In this document: positions 9,129-17,045 of the stretch, piece after piece
Layout: each line of letters starts with the position of its first letter
Numbering within the stretch: position 1 is the stretch's first letter
NCBI RefSeq assembly: GCF_936927845.1
Contig: NZ_CAKZHV010000031.1
Span: 43,556-107,555 of the forward strand
Source of the DNA: an uncultured Sphingomonas sp.
GTDB taxonomy: Bacteria; Pseudomonadota; Alphaproteobacteria; Sphingomonadales; Sphingomonadaceae
DNA length: 64,000 nt
Reading direction: 5' to 3'
Program-made: the position numbers and the translations under genes
The notes under the pieces: generated by a model
What the model was told of the DNA's origin: nothing
Database searches by the model: none
What the model saw: the letters and a program-made list of their open reading frames with translations, nothing else

Positions 9129-10034
9129 ATGGCGCGCGCACCGCACGGCGCGAACGTGCCGCCCAAGATCATCGTCAAGAAGATCTACATCGAGGGTCAC
9201 GGCGGCCATCACGGCGGCGCGTGGAAGGTCGCCTACGCCGATTTCGTCACCGCGATGATGGCGTTTTTCCTGCTGCTGTGGCTGCTGGGTGCGACGACCG
9301 AAAAGCAGCGCAAGGGCATTGCCGATTATTTCGCGCCGACGCTGATCGACAACAAATCGCTCGGCGTCGGCGGCGTTGGACCGTTTGGTGGCGAGTCGAT
9401 CATGTCACAGAACAAGCTTGGTCCGCAGGCCGGTCAGTCGAGCATGCAGGCAATCACCGCGATCGTCCGGTCGGCAGGGGGTGCGCAGAAAGGCTATGGT
9501 CCCAAGGGATCGCTTCGCAGCAGCCCTCGCGACGTAATGGTGGAGGATCAGAAGAACTTCGCCAAGTTGAAGCGTGAAGTAATGGATCGCCTGGCCCGAA
9601 AAGCCGACATCGCGAAGCTCGCCAAGCACATCCGCTTCACCATGACGCCCGAAGGCATGCGGATCGACCTGGTCGACGACGCGGATTATTCGATGTTCGC
9701 GCTCGGCACGACCGCGCTCGATCAGCGCGCGTCCGAGCTGATCGGCACGGTCGCGACCGGCATCGCGGCGACCAGCAACCCGATCATGATCCGCGGTCAC
9801 ACCGACAGCCTGCCCTACGGCGACCCGCGTGCGATGAACAACTGGATGCTCTCGTCCGGCCGCGCCGAGGCGACGAGGCGCAGGCTGGCGCTCGCGGGCA
9901 TCCCCGAATCGCGCTTCTACCGGATCGAGGGCGTCGCCGACCGCGAACCGATGATCACGAACGTGCCGGGCGACCCGCGCAACCGCCGCGTCGCGATCAC
10001 ATTGCTCTACCGCGCGGGATCGTTCGGCGCCTGA
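9129..10034 (+). CDS. motB: Flagellar motor stator protein MotB
   Basis: The 301-residue protein has a single transmembrane helix starting at about residue 36 (YADFVTAMMAFFLLLWLLGA). Asp38 is the proton-carrying aspartate, which suggests a proton-driven rather than sodium-driven motor. The C-terminal OmpA/MotB peptidoglycan-binding domain is complete, with RGHTDSLPYGDPRAMNNW, the SSGRAEATRR helix and DPRNRRVAI. One base separates it from motA, so the pair is co-translated. Confidence 0.96.
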   Translation: MARAPHGANVPPKIIVKKIYIEGHGGHHGGAWKVAYADFVTAMMAFFLLLWLLGATTEKQRKGIADYFAPTLIDNKSLGVGGVGPFGGESIMSQNKLGPQAGQSSMQAITAIVRSAGGAQKGYGPKGSLRSSPRDVMVEDQKNFAKLKREVMDRLARKADIAKLAKHIRFTMTPEGMRIDLVDDADYSMFALGTTALDQRASELIGTVATGIAATSNPIMIRGHTDSLPYGDPRAMNNWMLSSGRAEATRRRLALAGIPESRFYRIEGVADREPMITNVPGDPRNRRVAITLLYRAGSFGA

Positions 10035-10289
10035 GGCGGCGAATCATTCCACCACAGGCTCTTGGTAAAGCCGCGCAGGTGCGGTACGTTGTGCGTATCC
10101 TGCGATAGATTTAGCACAAACCGGCTTTTTCGCGTCTGCACCTGCACAAAACGAGTCGCGGAGCCGTTCGCGATAGGTTATGCGAGGAGCAAGGCGCTTA
10201 TTCGATCGCGCCCCGGAAGCCACGTTCGCCGTCCTGCACGTGGGTTTCGCAATGGATGCGACGGGCGGACCGGGAAGTTGAACAGGGTT
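10035..10289 (+). other. Non-coding gap / probable long leader of the cold-shock gene
   Basis: No credible gene was found in these 255 bases. The stretch around 10100-10175 is richer in A and T than its surroundings and may hold a promoter. A long untranslated leader is common in cold-shock genes, so part of this region may be the 5' UTR of the gene at 10290. No specific element was recognised. Confidence 0.3.
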
Positions 10290-11108
10290 ATGGGTTACGA
10301 CAAGGGCGGCCGCGGTGCACGCGGTGGGCGTGGACGCGACAAGCGCGACGATTTCGGCGGCGGTGATTTCGGTGGCGGCTTCGGCGGCGGCTTCGACAGC
10401 GACCGCGGCGGCTTCGGCGGCGGCGGCTTTGGTGGTGGCAGCGGCGGCTTCGGCGGTGGCAACCGTGGCGGCTTCGGCGGCGGTGGCTTCGGTGGCGGCG
10501 GCGGTGGCGGCGGTTACCGCGGCGGCGGTGGCGGCTTCGGTGGTGGCGGCGGCGGTGGCCGCGGCATGCCCCCGCAGGTCGTCGGCGAGGGCACCGGCGT
10601 GGTCAAGTTCTTCAACGCGCAGAAGGGTTTCGGCTTTGTCGTGCGCGACGACGGCGGCGAGGACGTGTTCGTGCACATCTCGGCGGTCGAGCAGGCGGGC
10701 CTCTCGGGTCTGGCCGAGGGTCAGCCGCTCGGCTTCACCCTGGTCGACCGCGGCGGCCGCATCTCGGCGACTGACCTCAAGATCGACGGCGAGCCGATGC
10801 CGGTGCAGGAGCGCGCACCGCGCGACGGCGGTTTCGGTGGCGCACCGGGCGGTCCGCGTGGCGGCCAGGGTGCCCCGCAGCGCTCGCTGACCGGCGAGAA
10901 GGCGACCGGCACGGTGAAGTTCTTCAACGCGATGAAGGGTTTCGGCTTCATCCAGCGCGACGACGGCCAGCCGGACGCGTTTGTCCACATCTCGGCCGTC
11001 GAGCGTGCGGGCATGCCGACGCTCAACGAGGGCGACCGCCTCAGCTTCGAGATCGAGGTCGATCGTCGCGGCAAGTACGCAGCGGTGAACCTCGCACCGA
11101 ACAGCTGA
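10290..11108 (+). CDS. Glycine-rich protein with two cold-shock domains
   Basis: The 272-residue protein is probably an RNA- or ssDNA-binding chaperone. Residues 1-22 are basic and RG-rich. Residues 23-92 are a low-complexity run of GGF/GGG/RGG units. Residues about 99-168 and 204-270 are two cold-shock domains, each with both RNP motifs: KGFGFV at 112-117 with VFVHIS at 126-131, and KGFGFI at 216-221 with AFVHIS at 230-235. The linker (about 175-200) is again Gly/Pro/Arg-rich. The frame is open upstream to 10062, but the ATG at 10290 (AGGG five bases before) starts the recognisable protein. Single-domain CspA is about 70 residues, so this is a long composite form. Confidence 0.88.
   Translation: MGYDKGGRGARGGRGRDKRDDFGGGDFGGGFGGGFDSDRGGFGGGGFGGGSGGFGGGNRGGFGGGGFGGGGGGGGYRGGGGGFGGGGGGGRGMPPQVVGEGTGVVKFFNAQKGFGFVVRDDGGEDVFVHISAVEQAGLSGLAEGQPLGFTLVDRGGRISATDLKIDGEPMPVQERAPRDGGFGGAPGGPRGGQGAPQRSLTGEKATGTVKFFNAMKGFGFIQRDDGQPDAFVHISAVERAGMPTLNEGDRLSFEIEVDRRGKYAAVNLAPNS
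10356..10565 (+). repeat. GGN/TTC triplet repeat encoding the glycine-rich arm
   Basis: About 210 bases are built almost only from GGC/GGT glycine codons with regularly spaced TTC (Phe) and a few CGC/CGT (Arg) codons. They encode residues 23-92 of the double cold-shock protein. The degenerate triplet pattern makes length change by slippage or unequal recombination plausible. It is coding repeat, not a CRISPR or satellite array. Confidence 0.8.
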
Positions 11109-11233
11109 TCGACCGATCAGGTGATTGGGGCGGCCCGTTCGGCACGACGCCGGGCGGGCCGTTCTCGTTCAAGCGCATCCTCGCGAACGCTCCCGCATCG
11201 ACGCGTTCGCACGAACAGGGCAAGGTGGCAGGC

Positions 11234-12085
11234 ATGACGCTGCGTTGGTTGGTTCTTCCCACGGCCGCACTCGCTGGCGCCGGTGCCGCGCTCGCGCTGC
11301 GCGCGCCCGACGCTGCCCAGCCGCAACAGCCAGCCGCGACCGCTGCGCCCCCGGCCGGTGGTGCAGCCGCCGCGCCGGTCAGCGCGCGCCCGCCGCTGCT
11401 CACCCCGCGCGTCGTCGCCCGCTTCCCCCATGACGCGCAGGCCTTTACCGAAGGGCTCGTCTGGCACGACGGCGCTTTGTACGAGAGCGTCGGGCTCGAG
11501 GGGCGCTCCGACGTGCGCCGCGTCGATCTGGCCACCGGCAAAGTGACGACACGCGTCGCTATTCCGCCGGCGCAGTTCGGCGAGGGGCTGGCGGCCTACA
11601 AGGACCGGCTGGTCAGCCTGACCTGGCACGACGGGATCGCGCATCGCTGGTCGGCGCGCACGCTCAAGCCGCTCGGTACCGCGCGCTACACCGGCGAGGG
11701 CTGGGGGCTGACCAGCGACGGACGCGCGCTGATCCGCTCGGACGGGTCGGCGACGCTCACCTTCCACGATCCCGTCACCTTCGCCGAGCAGCGCCGGCTC
11801 GACGTGACCCTGAACGGTCGACCGATCACGCAGATCAACGAGCTCGAATGGGTCGACGGCGCGATCCTCGCCAACGTCTGGCACGCGCCGTTCCTGGTGC
11901 GGATCGATCCGGCGAACGGCCACGTCACCGCGATCGTCGACCTGCGCGCGATCGTCGCCGAGGTCGGTGCGACCAACCCGGAAGCGGTCGCCAACGGGAT
12001 CGCCTGGGACGCGGGCAAGCGTCGCCTGTTCGTCACCGGCAAGCTGTGGCCGACCATGTTCGAGATCGCGCTGCCCGCGGCGTGA
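11234..12085 (+). CDS. Glutaminyl-peptide cyclotransferase (PF05096-type beta-propeller)
   Basis: The 283-residue exported protein is predicted to convert N-terminal glutamine to pyroglutamate. A hydrophobic N-terminal signal/anchor (LRWLVLPTAALAGAGAAL) is followed by an Ala/Pro-rich linker to about residue 60. The remainder is a propeller with family motifs AFTEGLVW, QFGEGLAA, TQINELEWVDG and VANGIAWD. AAGG eight bases before the ATG at 11234 supports this start over the in-frame GTG at 11225. It stands alone between the cold-shock gene and the convergent amt operon. Confidence 0.85.
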   Translation: MTLRWLVLPTAALAGAGAALALRAPDAAQPQQPAATAAPPAGGAAAAPVSARPPLLTPRVVARFPHDAQAFTEGLVWHDGALYESVGLEGRSDVRRVDLATGKVTTRVAIPPAQFGEGLAAYKDRLVSLTWHDGIAHRWSARTLKPLGTARYTGEGWGLTSDGRALIRSDGSATLTFHDPVTFAEQRRLDVTLNGRPITQINELEWVDGAILANVWHAPFLVRIDPANGHVTAIVDLRAIVAEVGATNPEAVANGIAWDAGKRRLFVTGKLWPTMFEIALPAA

Positions 12086-12249
12086 TCGGGCGAGCGTAAC
12101 GTCGAAGCGCTGAGCCGTCGAAGCGGAGGTGGGGCGCGCCGCGGCGGTCCTAACCCTGCGTGCTCACGTGCAGACCGCCGCCGAGATGGCGGCACCACCG
12201 TGAACATCCGCTGGCTCCTCGCGGGAGGCCTCACGCCCATGCGTGCAGC

Positions 12250-12282
12250 AAAAAAAGAGCCCGGTACGTCGCCGTACCGGGC
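12250..12282 (-). terminator. Rho-independent terminator of the glnK-amt operon
   Basis: A perfect 10-bp GC-rich stem (12259-12268 with 12273-12282) with a four-base loop is followed, on the minus strand, by CT and a run of seven T (A run at 12250-12256 on the plus strand). It lies about 80 bases after the amt stop and points in the amt direction. Confidence 0.9.
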
Positions 12283-12361
12283 CATAGGTGTTTGTCCGCA
12301 GGAGGAACATCGTGATGGGCGCGGGGGCCAGGATCAGGACCGGGCCCGCGCCCGAAAACCG

Positions 12362-13726
12362 TCAGTAATTGTAGGCGCGCTCACCGTGCTCGCCGAGGTC
12401 GAGACCCTCACGCTCGACATCGGGGGCGACGCGCAATCCGGTCAGCGCGCGCGCGGCGAGCATCGCGACCGCGGTGCCGACGCCGGTCCAGATGATGGTG
12501 GTGACCACCGCCTCGACCTGGACGATCAACTGGTGCGCCATGTCATAATCGGGCTTGCCCGGCCCGCCGAGTGAGGGGGCGTACACGATCGCGGTGCCGA
12601 TCGCGCCGACGATCCCGCCGACGCCGTGGACCCCGAAGGCGTCGAGCGCATCGTCGTAGCCGAGCTTCGGCTTCACCACCGACACGGCGTAGAAGCAGAT
12701 CACCGAGGCGACCGCGCCGAGCACGATCGCGCCGAACGGCCCCGAATTACCCGCCGCCGGGGTCACCGCGACAAGCCCCGCGACCACGCCCGAACAGAAG
12801 CCCAGCGCCGAGCCCTTGTGACCGTTCAACCGCTCGGCCAGCATCCAGAACAAGGCACCCGACGCGGTCGCGACAAAGGTGTTGATCATCGCCAGCCCGG
12901 CCGAGCCGTTCGCCTCCAGCGCGGAGCCGGCGTTGAACCCGAACCAGCCGACCCACAGAAGCCCGGTGCCGATGCCTGTCATCGTCAGCGAGTGCGGCAC
13001 GATCCGCTCGGTCGGGTAACCGATCCGCTTGCCGAGGATCAGCGCGGCGACGAGCGAGGCGACACCGGCGTTGATGTGCACCACGGTGCCACCGGCGAAG
13101 TCGAGCGCGCCCATCTTGAAGAACAGCCCGCCCGATGCCCACACCATGTGCGCAATCGGAAAATAGACGATCGTCAGCCAGATCGCGGCGAAGACCATGA
13201 CGGCGGAGAATTTGATCCGCTCGACCATCGAGCCCAGCACCAGCGCGACGGTGATGGCGGCAAAGGTCATCTGGAAGCAGACAAAGACATATTCGGGGAT
13301 CGCCACGCCCTGCGTAAAGGTCGCCGCCGTGCTCTCCGAAGTGACGCCGGCGAGGAACGCCTTGCCCAGCCCGGAGACGAAATCGTTGCCGCCGTCACCG
13401 AAGGCGAGCGTGTAGCCCCACATCACCCAAATCAGCATGGCGAGACACGCGACCGCGCCGATCTGCGTCATCGTCGACAACATGTTCTTGGTACGCGTCA
13501 GCCCGCCGTAGAAGAGCGCAAGGCCGGGCAGGATCATCATCATGACCAGCAAAGTGCTGGTCAGCATCCACGCGGTATCGCCCTTGTTGACGGTCGCGGT
13601 CGCCGCTGCGGCGGGCGCCTGTAGTGCCGCGTCCTGCGCCCAGGCGGGCAGCGCGGCGACGAGCGCCAGCCCCGCGCCCGCGAGGCCGATGCCCCGCAAT
13701 CCGGTACGTTCCATCGATCGCTTCAT
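12362..13726 (-). CDS. amt: Ammonium transporter Amt
   Basis: The 454-residue inner-membrane channel conducts ammonium/ammonia. A cleavable-looking signal (AGAGLALVAALPAWAQ) precedes an Ala-rich stretch and the Amt core, LTSTLLVMMMILPGLALFYG, with about eleven helices. The two pore histidines lie in VVHINAGVASLVAALILGKR and DAFGVHGVGGIVGAIG. The C-terminal tail, which contacts GlnK, is present. The start is ATG 13726 with GGGGG upstream; ATG 13714 is possible. It is 13 bases downstream of glnK, forming a classic glnK-amtB operon. Confidence 0.96.
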   Translation of the reverse strand: MKRSMERTGLRGIGLAGAGLALVAALPAWAQDAALQAPAAAATATVNKGDTAWMLTSTLLVMMMILPGLALFYGGLTRTKNMLSTMTQIGAVACLAMLIWVMWGYTLAFGDGGNDFVSGLGKAFLAGVTSESTAATFTQGVAIPEYVFVCFQMTFAAITVALVLGSMVERIKFSAVMVFAAIWLTIVYFPIAHMVWASGGLFFKMGALDFAGGTVVHINAGVASLVAALILGKRIGYPTERIVPHSLTMTGIGTGLLWVGWFGFNAGSALEANGSAGLAMINTFVATASGALFWMLAERLNGHKGSALGFCSGVVAGLVAVTPAAGNSGPFGAIVLGAVASVICFYAVSVVKPKLGYDDALDAFGVHGVGGIVGAIGTAIVYAPSLGGPGKPDYDMAHQLIVQVEAVVTTIIWTGVGTAVAMLAARALTGLRVAPDVEREGLDLGEHGERAYNY

Positions 13727-13739
13727 TCCCCAACCCCCG

Positions 13740-14078
13740 TCAGAGTGCGGTGTCGTCGGTTTCGCCGGTGCGGATGCGCACCGCCTGTCCGACCTCGAGC
13801 ACGAAGATCTTGCCGTCACCGATCGCGCCGGTGTTGGCGGCGGCCTGCACCGCTTCCACGACACGGTCGGCCATCTGGCTCGCGCACACGACCTCGATCT
13901 TGATCTTGGGCACCATGTTGGTGCTGTATTCGGCGCCGCGGTAGATTTCGGTCTGCCCCTTCTGGCGACCGAACCCCTTCACTTCGGACACCGTCATGCC
14001 CGCCACGCCGATCGCGGTGAGCGCCTCGCGCACCTCGTCGAGCTTGAACGGTTTGATGATGGCAATGACCAGCTTCAT
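13740..14078 (-). CDS. glnK: Nitrogen regulatory protein P-II (GlnK)
   Basis: The 112-residue trimeric signalling protein starts MKLVIAIIKPFKLDEVREAL. The T-loop is intact (KGFGRQKGQTEIYRGAEY), with Tyr51 available for uridylylation. The C-terminal GDGKIFVLEV and RIRTGE segments form the ATP/ADP site. It reports 2-oxoglutarate and energy state and blocks the Amt channel when nitrogen is plentiful. GGGAAGGGGG precedes the ATG. Codons upstream of 14078 are not conserved. It is first in the operon behind a sigma-54 promoter. Confidence 0.96.
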   Translation of the reverse strand: MKLVIAIIKPFKLDEVREALTAIGVAGMTVSEVKGFGRQKGQTEIYRGAEYSTNMVPKIKIEVVCASQMADRVVEAVQAAANTGAIGDGKIFVLEVGQAVRIRTGETDDTAL

Positions 14079-14110
14079 CGCGCCCCCTTCCCTGTAGCGA
14101 GAAGAGGCAT

Positions 14111-14126
14111 AGCAAACCGCGTGCCA
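14111..14126 (-). promoter_or_regulatory. Sigma-54 (-24/-12) promoter of glnK-amt
   Basis: On the minus strand this reads TGGCACG-CGGT-TTGCT, an exact match to the RpoN consensus TGGCACG-N4-TTGCW. The -12 GC lies at 14112-14113, which puts the transcription start near 14100, about 22 bases before the glnK ATG. This implies induction under nitrogen limitation through an enhancer-binding protein such as NtrC. Confidence 0.9.
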
Positions 14127-14210
14127 ACCAACCGCCAAGCGGACGCGGGCGATATATTGCTACTTCGCGGGCAGTGATCCGGTAATTAATGGGCAGTGAA
14201 AGCGCAGTTC

Positions 14211-14227
14211 TGCCTAATAATTAGGCA
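14211..14227. promoter_or_regulatory. Perfect palindrome TGC-N11-GCA, candidate NtrC enhancer site
   Basis: TGCCTAAT-A-ATTAGGCA is a perfect 17-base palindrome, extended by one more pair (14210/14228). It fits the TGC-N11-GCA skeleton of NtrC sites and lies about 107 bases upstream of the -12 element of the glnK promoter, a normal enhancer distance. It overlaps the stop codon of the DUF2007 gene. Two GGGCAGTGA direct repeats (14169-14177 and 14191-14199, 22 bases apart) lie between it and the promoter. Confidence 0.5.
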
Positions 14228-14421
14228 GGATCGACCAACCGCTTTGCGCGCAACAGATCGTCCTCATCCACCATCACGCGCGCGGGAATCAGCAGCCAGC
14301 TGCCGTCGGCGATCGATGCGCCGGTGTCGAACGCAACCGCGTCGATCCCTTCCGCTTCGAGCCGACCGACGATGATGTTGGCGAGATTGCGGTCGAAGCG
14401 ACCGAGTTCGACCAGCGCCAT
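14221..14421 (-). CDS. DUF2007-type small protein
   Basis: The 66-residue protein has the fold pattern of DUF2007 (putative signal-transducing, PII-like size): a first strand (ALVELGRFDRN), a helix (NIIVGRLEAEGIDAVAFD), a strand (SWLLIPARVMV) and the closing DEDDLLRAKRLV helix. The ATG overlaps the stop of the PNPOx-like gene by one base (TAATG), so the two are translated together. Function is unknown. Its stop codon lies in the palindrome that may serve glnK. Confidence 0.7.
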   Translation of the reverse strand: MALVELGRFDRNLANIIVGRLEAEGIDAVAFDTGASIADGSWLLIPARVMVDEDDLLRAKRLVDPA

Positions 14422-14966
14422 TACGCGGGGACCGTCGGGTTGCGCACCGGCAACCCGTCGATGCTGGTAGTGCGCTGCGCATATTTGGCGAAGCGGGTCT
14501 GGTCGTCTTGCGTCGCGTGATATTTGTTGAGCGTCTCGCGCGAGCGCTCGAACGTCATGTGCGGCACGCCCCAGCCGCACGAGGTCTGCACCTGCTGCAC
14601 CTCGACGACGAAGATCTGCCGCGTACCGGGCAGCAGCGTGAAATGCGCCGCGAGCGCAGCCCAATCGTCGTCCTGCGGCAGCACCGGCCGACCGCGGCCG
14701 TAGATGCGGAAGATCAGCGCGGGATTGTCGAAGGCGCAGAACATGATCGTAATGCGTCCGTCGGCGATCAGGTGCGCGTTGGTTTCGTTCCCCGATCCCG
14801 CGACGTCGAGATAGGCAACGGTGCGATCGTCCAGCACGCGGAAGCTGTCCATGCCCTTGGGGCTGAGGTTGATCCGCGTGCCCGCCGCCGCGGTGGCGAC
14901 GAAGAATACCGGCTGTTTCACGACGAACGCGCGGTGTTCCGGGGTGAGCGCGGGAAAGAACTCCAT
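14421..14966 (-). CDS. Pyridoxamine 5'-phosphate oxidase-family protein
   Basis: The 181-residue protein probably binds a flavin in a split-barrel fold. Recognisable segments are the first barrel strands (FVVKQPVFFVATAA, RINLSPKGMDSFRVLDDRTV) and SGNETNAHL followed by the ITIMFCAF core. The substrate cannot be deduced and it is not close to PdxH. The ATG at 14966 has GTGAGG eight bases upstream and is preferred over the frame's earlier starts. It is coupled to the DUF2007 gene and divergent from ccdAB. Confidence 0.75.
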   Translation of the reverse strand: MEFFPALTPEHRAFVVKQPVFFVATAAAGTRINLSPKGMDSFRVLDDRTVAYLDVAGSGNETNAHLIADGRITIMFCAFDNPALIFRIYGRGRPVLPQDDDWAALAAHFTLLPGTRQIFVVEVQQVQTSCGWGVPHMTFERSRETLNKYHATQDDQTRFAKYAQRTTSIDGLPVRNPTVPA

Positions 14967-14981
14967 GGCAAATGCCTCACG

Positions 14982-15010
14982 TTGACGCGCATCATCCATG
15001 CGCATAGCTT
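14982..15010 (+). promoter_or_regulatory. Candidate ccdAB promoter, possibly giving a leaderless mRNA
   Basis: TTGACG at 14982-14987 and TAGCTT at 15005-15010 are 17 bases apart. The -35 is a good match and the -10 a weak one. Transcription would start at about 15017, the ccdA ATG itself, so the message may lack a leader. An ATGCGCAT palindrome (14998-15005) overlaps the promoter and could be an operator for CcdA/CcdB autoregulation. Confidence 0.4.
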
Positions 15011-15016
15011 ATCGGC

Positions 15017-15262
15017 ATGAGACACGATCCGATCGCCTCGGGCAAGCGCAAGTCAGTCAATATGTCGATCGACACCGGCGTCGTCGCGGCAGCCCGCGAG
15101 GCCGGCGTAAACCTGTCGCAAGTCAGCGAAGCCGCGTTAAGGAATGCGGCCAAGGAAGCGCTTGATGCGAAGTGGCGGGAAGAGAATCGCGCCTGGATCG
15201 AAGCGCACCGCAAGTGGGTCGAGGAAAATGAACTGCCACTGGAAAAGTACAGGATGTTCTGA
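15017..15262 (+). CDS. ccdA: CcdA-type antitoxin
   Basis: The 81-residue protein has the CcdA layout. The N-terminal ribbon-helix-helix segment is KRKSVNMSIDTGVVAAAREAG followed by NLSQVSEAALR. The C-terminal acidic/aromatic tail (WREENRAWIEAHRKWVEENE) is the toxin-neutralising part. The N-terminal half would bind the operator. ccdB begins directly after the TGA. Confidence 0.9.
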   Translation: MRHDPIASGKRKSVNMSIDTGVVAAAREAGVNLSQVSEAALRNAAKEALDAKWREENRAWIEAHRKWVEENELPLEKYRMF

Positions 15263-15559
15263 GTGGCGCGCTTCGACGTCTACCGCCTGAATGACGGCTC
15301 GATGGTCGTTGATTGCCAGGCGGACTTCCTGAGCGACATCGGCACCCGCTTCGTACTACCATTACTCCCGCGAGGAGAGGGGCCGGGACCGAACGCGCGC
15401 ATCAATCCTGAATTTGACATCAACGGCGAGCGACTCGTGCTGGTCGCGCAACTCGCCGCGACGCTCCGCACCGCGGAGCTACGAGCGCGCGTCACCTCGC
15501 TCGCGGACGAGAGCTATCGGATCATCGGCGCGATCGACGTTCTGATCGGCACCGCTTAG
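15263..15559 (+). CDS. ccdB: CcdB-type gyrase-targeting toxin
   Basis: The 98-residue protein starts at GTG immediately after the ccdA stop. The family pattern is ARFDVYRL, VVDCQADFLSDIGTRFVLPL, the proline/glycine loop, and ADESYRIIGAIDVLIG. In the F-plasmid toxin, gyrase poisoning depends on a C-terminal Trp-Gly-Ile. Here the chain ends in IGTA with no tryptophan anywhere, so the target contact may differ or toxicity may be reduced. The stop overlaps the convergent tldD stop by four bases. Confidence 0.88.
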   Translation: MARFDVYRLNDGSMVVDCQADFLSDIGTRFVLPLLPRGEGPGPNARINPEFDINGERLVLVAQLAATLRTAELRARVTSLADESYRIIGAIDVLIGTA

Positions 15560-16980
15560 GTCGCGGTGCCGCCCACCGTCAGCCCGCCGATCAACAGCGT
15601 CGGCTGACCCACGCCCGCGGGCACGCTCTGCCCGCCCTTGCCACACATGCCGATGCCTTCGTCGAGCGCGAAATCGTTGCCGACGCCTTCGACCTTGGTC
15701 AGCACGCTCGGTCCATCGCCGATCAGCGTTGCGCCCTTGATCGGCGCGCCGATGCGGCCGTTCTCGACCAGATACGCCTCGGTGCACGAGAAGACGAACT
15801 TGCCCGACACAATGTCGACCTGCCCGCCGCCGAAGGATTGCGCGAAGATGCCGCGCTTGACCCGCGACAGCAGCTCGGCGGGATCGTCCTTGCCCGCCTT
15901 CATGAACGTGTTGGTCATGCGCGGCATCGGCGCGTGCGCGAAGCTTTCGCGGCGGCCGTTACCGGTCGGCTCGACCCCCATCAGCCGCGCATTGAGGCGG
16001 TCCTGCATGTAACCTTTTAGGAATCCGTCCTCGATCAGGATCGTCTCCGAGGTCGGCGTGCCCTCGTCGTCGATCGACAGCGAGCCCCGGCGGTCGGCGA
16101 TCGAGCCGTCGTCGACTACGGTGACGCCGCGCGCCGCGACCTGCTCGCCGATCCGGCCGGAAAAGGCGCTGGTGCCCTTGCGGTTGAAGTCGCCTTCCAG
16201 CCCGTGGCCGATCGCCTCGTGCAGCACGATGCCGGGCCAGCCCGGCCCGAGCAGCACCGTCATCTCGCCGGCGGGCGCGGCGACCGAGTCGAGGTTGACG
16301 AGAGCCTGGCGCAGCGCCTCGTCGACCGCGCGGTTCCACGCCGCCGGCTCGAACAATTGATCGTAGAGGTAGCGACCGCCCATCCCGAACGTGCCCGTCT
16401 CGCGCCGGCCGTTCTGCTCGACCACGATCGAGACGTTGAGGCGGACGAGCGGGCGCACGTCGGTCGCGACGAAGCCGTCGGCGCGGACGATCTCGACCAC
16501 GCTCCACGTGCCCGACAGCCCGACCGACACCTGCGCAACGCGCGGATCGCGCGCGCGCGCCGCGGCGTCGATCGTCTGGCACAGGTTCACCTTGTCGGCG
16601 AAGGGCACGAGGTCGAGCGGATCGGCGTCGGTGTAGAGGTGGCGGTTGGTGCTGCGCGGCGGCTGCGCCTTCCCGCTCGCCGAAGGGTCGATCAGCGCCA
16701 TCGTCTCCGCGGCGCGCTTGATCGCGGCCTCGCTGAGTTCATTGGCGTGCGCAAACGCGGTCATCTCGCCCGACACGGCGCGCAGGCCGAAGCCCGCGTT
16801 GGTGTCGTAGCTCGCGGTTTTCAGCCGCCCATCGTCGAAGCCGAACGCCTCGGCCTTGCGATATTGGAGGTACAACTCACCGTCGTCGGCCTTCGCCAGC
16901 GCGTCGGCGGTCAGCGCCTTTGCCGCGTCGGGGTCGAGCGAGTCGCGGTACAGGAACGAGCGGGGGTCGAGTGCGGTCAT
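15556..16980 (-). CDS. tldD: Metalloprotease TldD
   Basis: The 474-residue TldD subunit of the TldD/TldE zinc protease degrades unfolded peptides and in other bacteria processes microcins and CcdA. The zinc site HEAIGHGLEGD lies at residues 254-264 (His254, Glu255, His259). The N-terminal domain, with the AGFGLRAVSGEMTAFAHAN segment, and the C-terminal GMCGKGGQSVPAGVGQPTL end are complete. Upstream in-frame codons precede the conserved start MTALDPRSFLYRDSLD. No tldE (pmbA) is in the window. It is convergent with ccdB. Confidence 0.95.
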   Translation of the reverse strand: MTALDPRSFLYRDSLDPDAAKALTADALAKADDGELYLQYRKAEAFGFDDGRLKTASYDTNAGFGLRAVSGEMTAFAHANELSEAAIKRAAETMALIDPSASGKAQPPRSTNRHLYTDADPLDLVPFADKVNLCQTIDAAARARDPRVAQVSVGLSGTWSVVEIVRADGFVATDVRPLVRLNVSIVVEQNGRRETGTFGMGGRYLYDQLFEPAAWNRAVDEALRQALVNLDSVAAPAGEMTVLLGPGWPGIVLHEAIGHGLEGDFNRKGTSAFSGRIGEQVAARGVTVVDDGSIADRRGSLSIDDEGTPTSETILIEDGFLKGYMQDRLNARLMGVEPTGNGRRESFAHAPMPRMTNTFMKAGKDDPAELLSRVKRGIFAQSFGGGQVDIVSGKFVFSCTEAYLVENGRIGAPIKGATLIGDGPSVLTKVEGVGNDFALDEGIGMCGKGGQSVPAGVGQPTLLIGGLTVGGTAT

Positions 16981-17045
16981 GCGTCCTAGATAGGACGGCG
17001 CAGCGCATTGGCAAAGCCGGCCCACGCACTCGAAACGTCGGCCGC

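Noticed and set aside
10356..10565. Repeated GGN/TTC pattern considered as a CRISPR or satellite array.
   Set aside because: There are no spacers and the period is a codon. It encodes the glycine-rich arm of the cold-shock protein.
12200..12574. Plus-strand frame at the end of the amt operon.
   Set aside because: It reads through the intrinsic terminator and antisense to the conserved Amt C-terminus.
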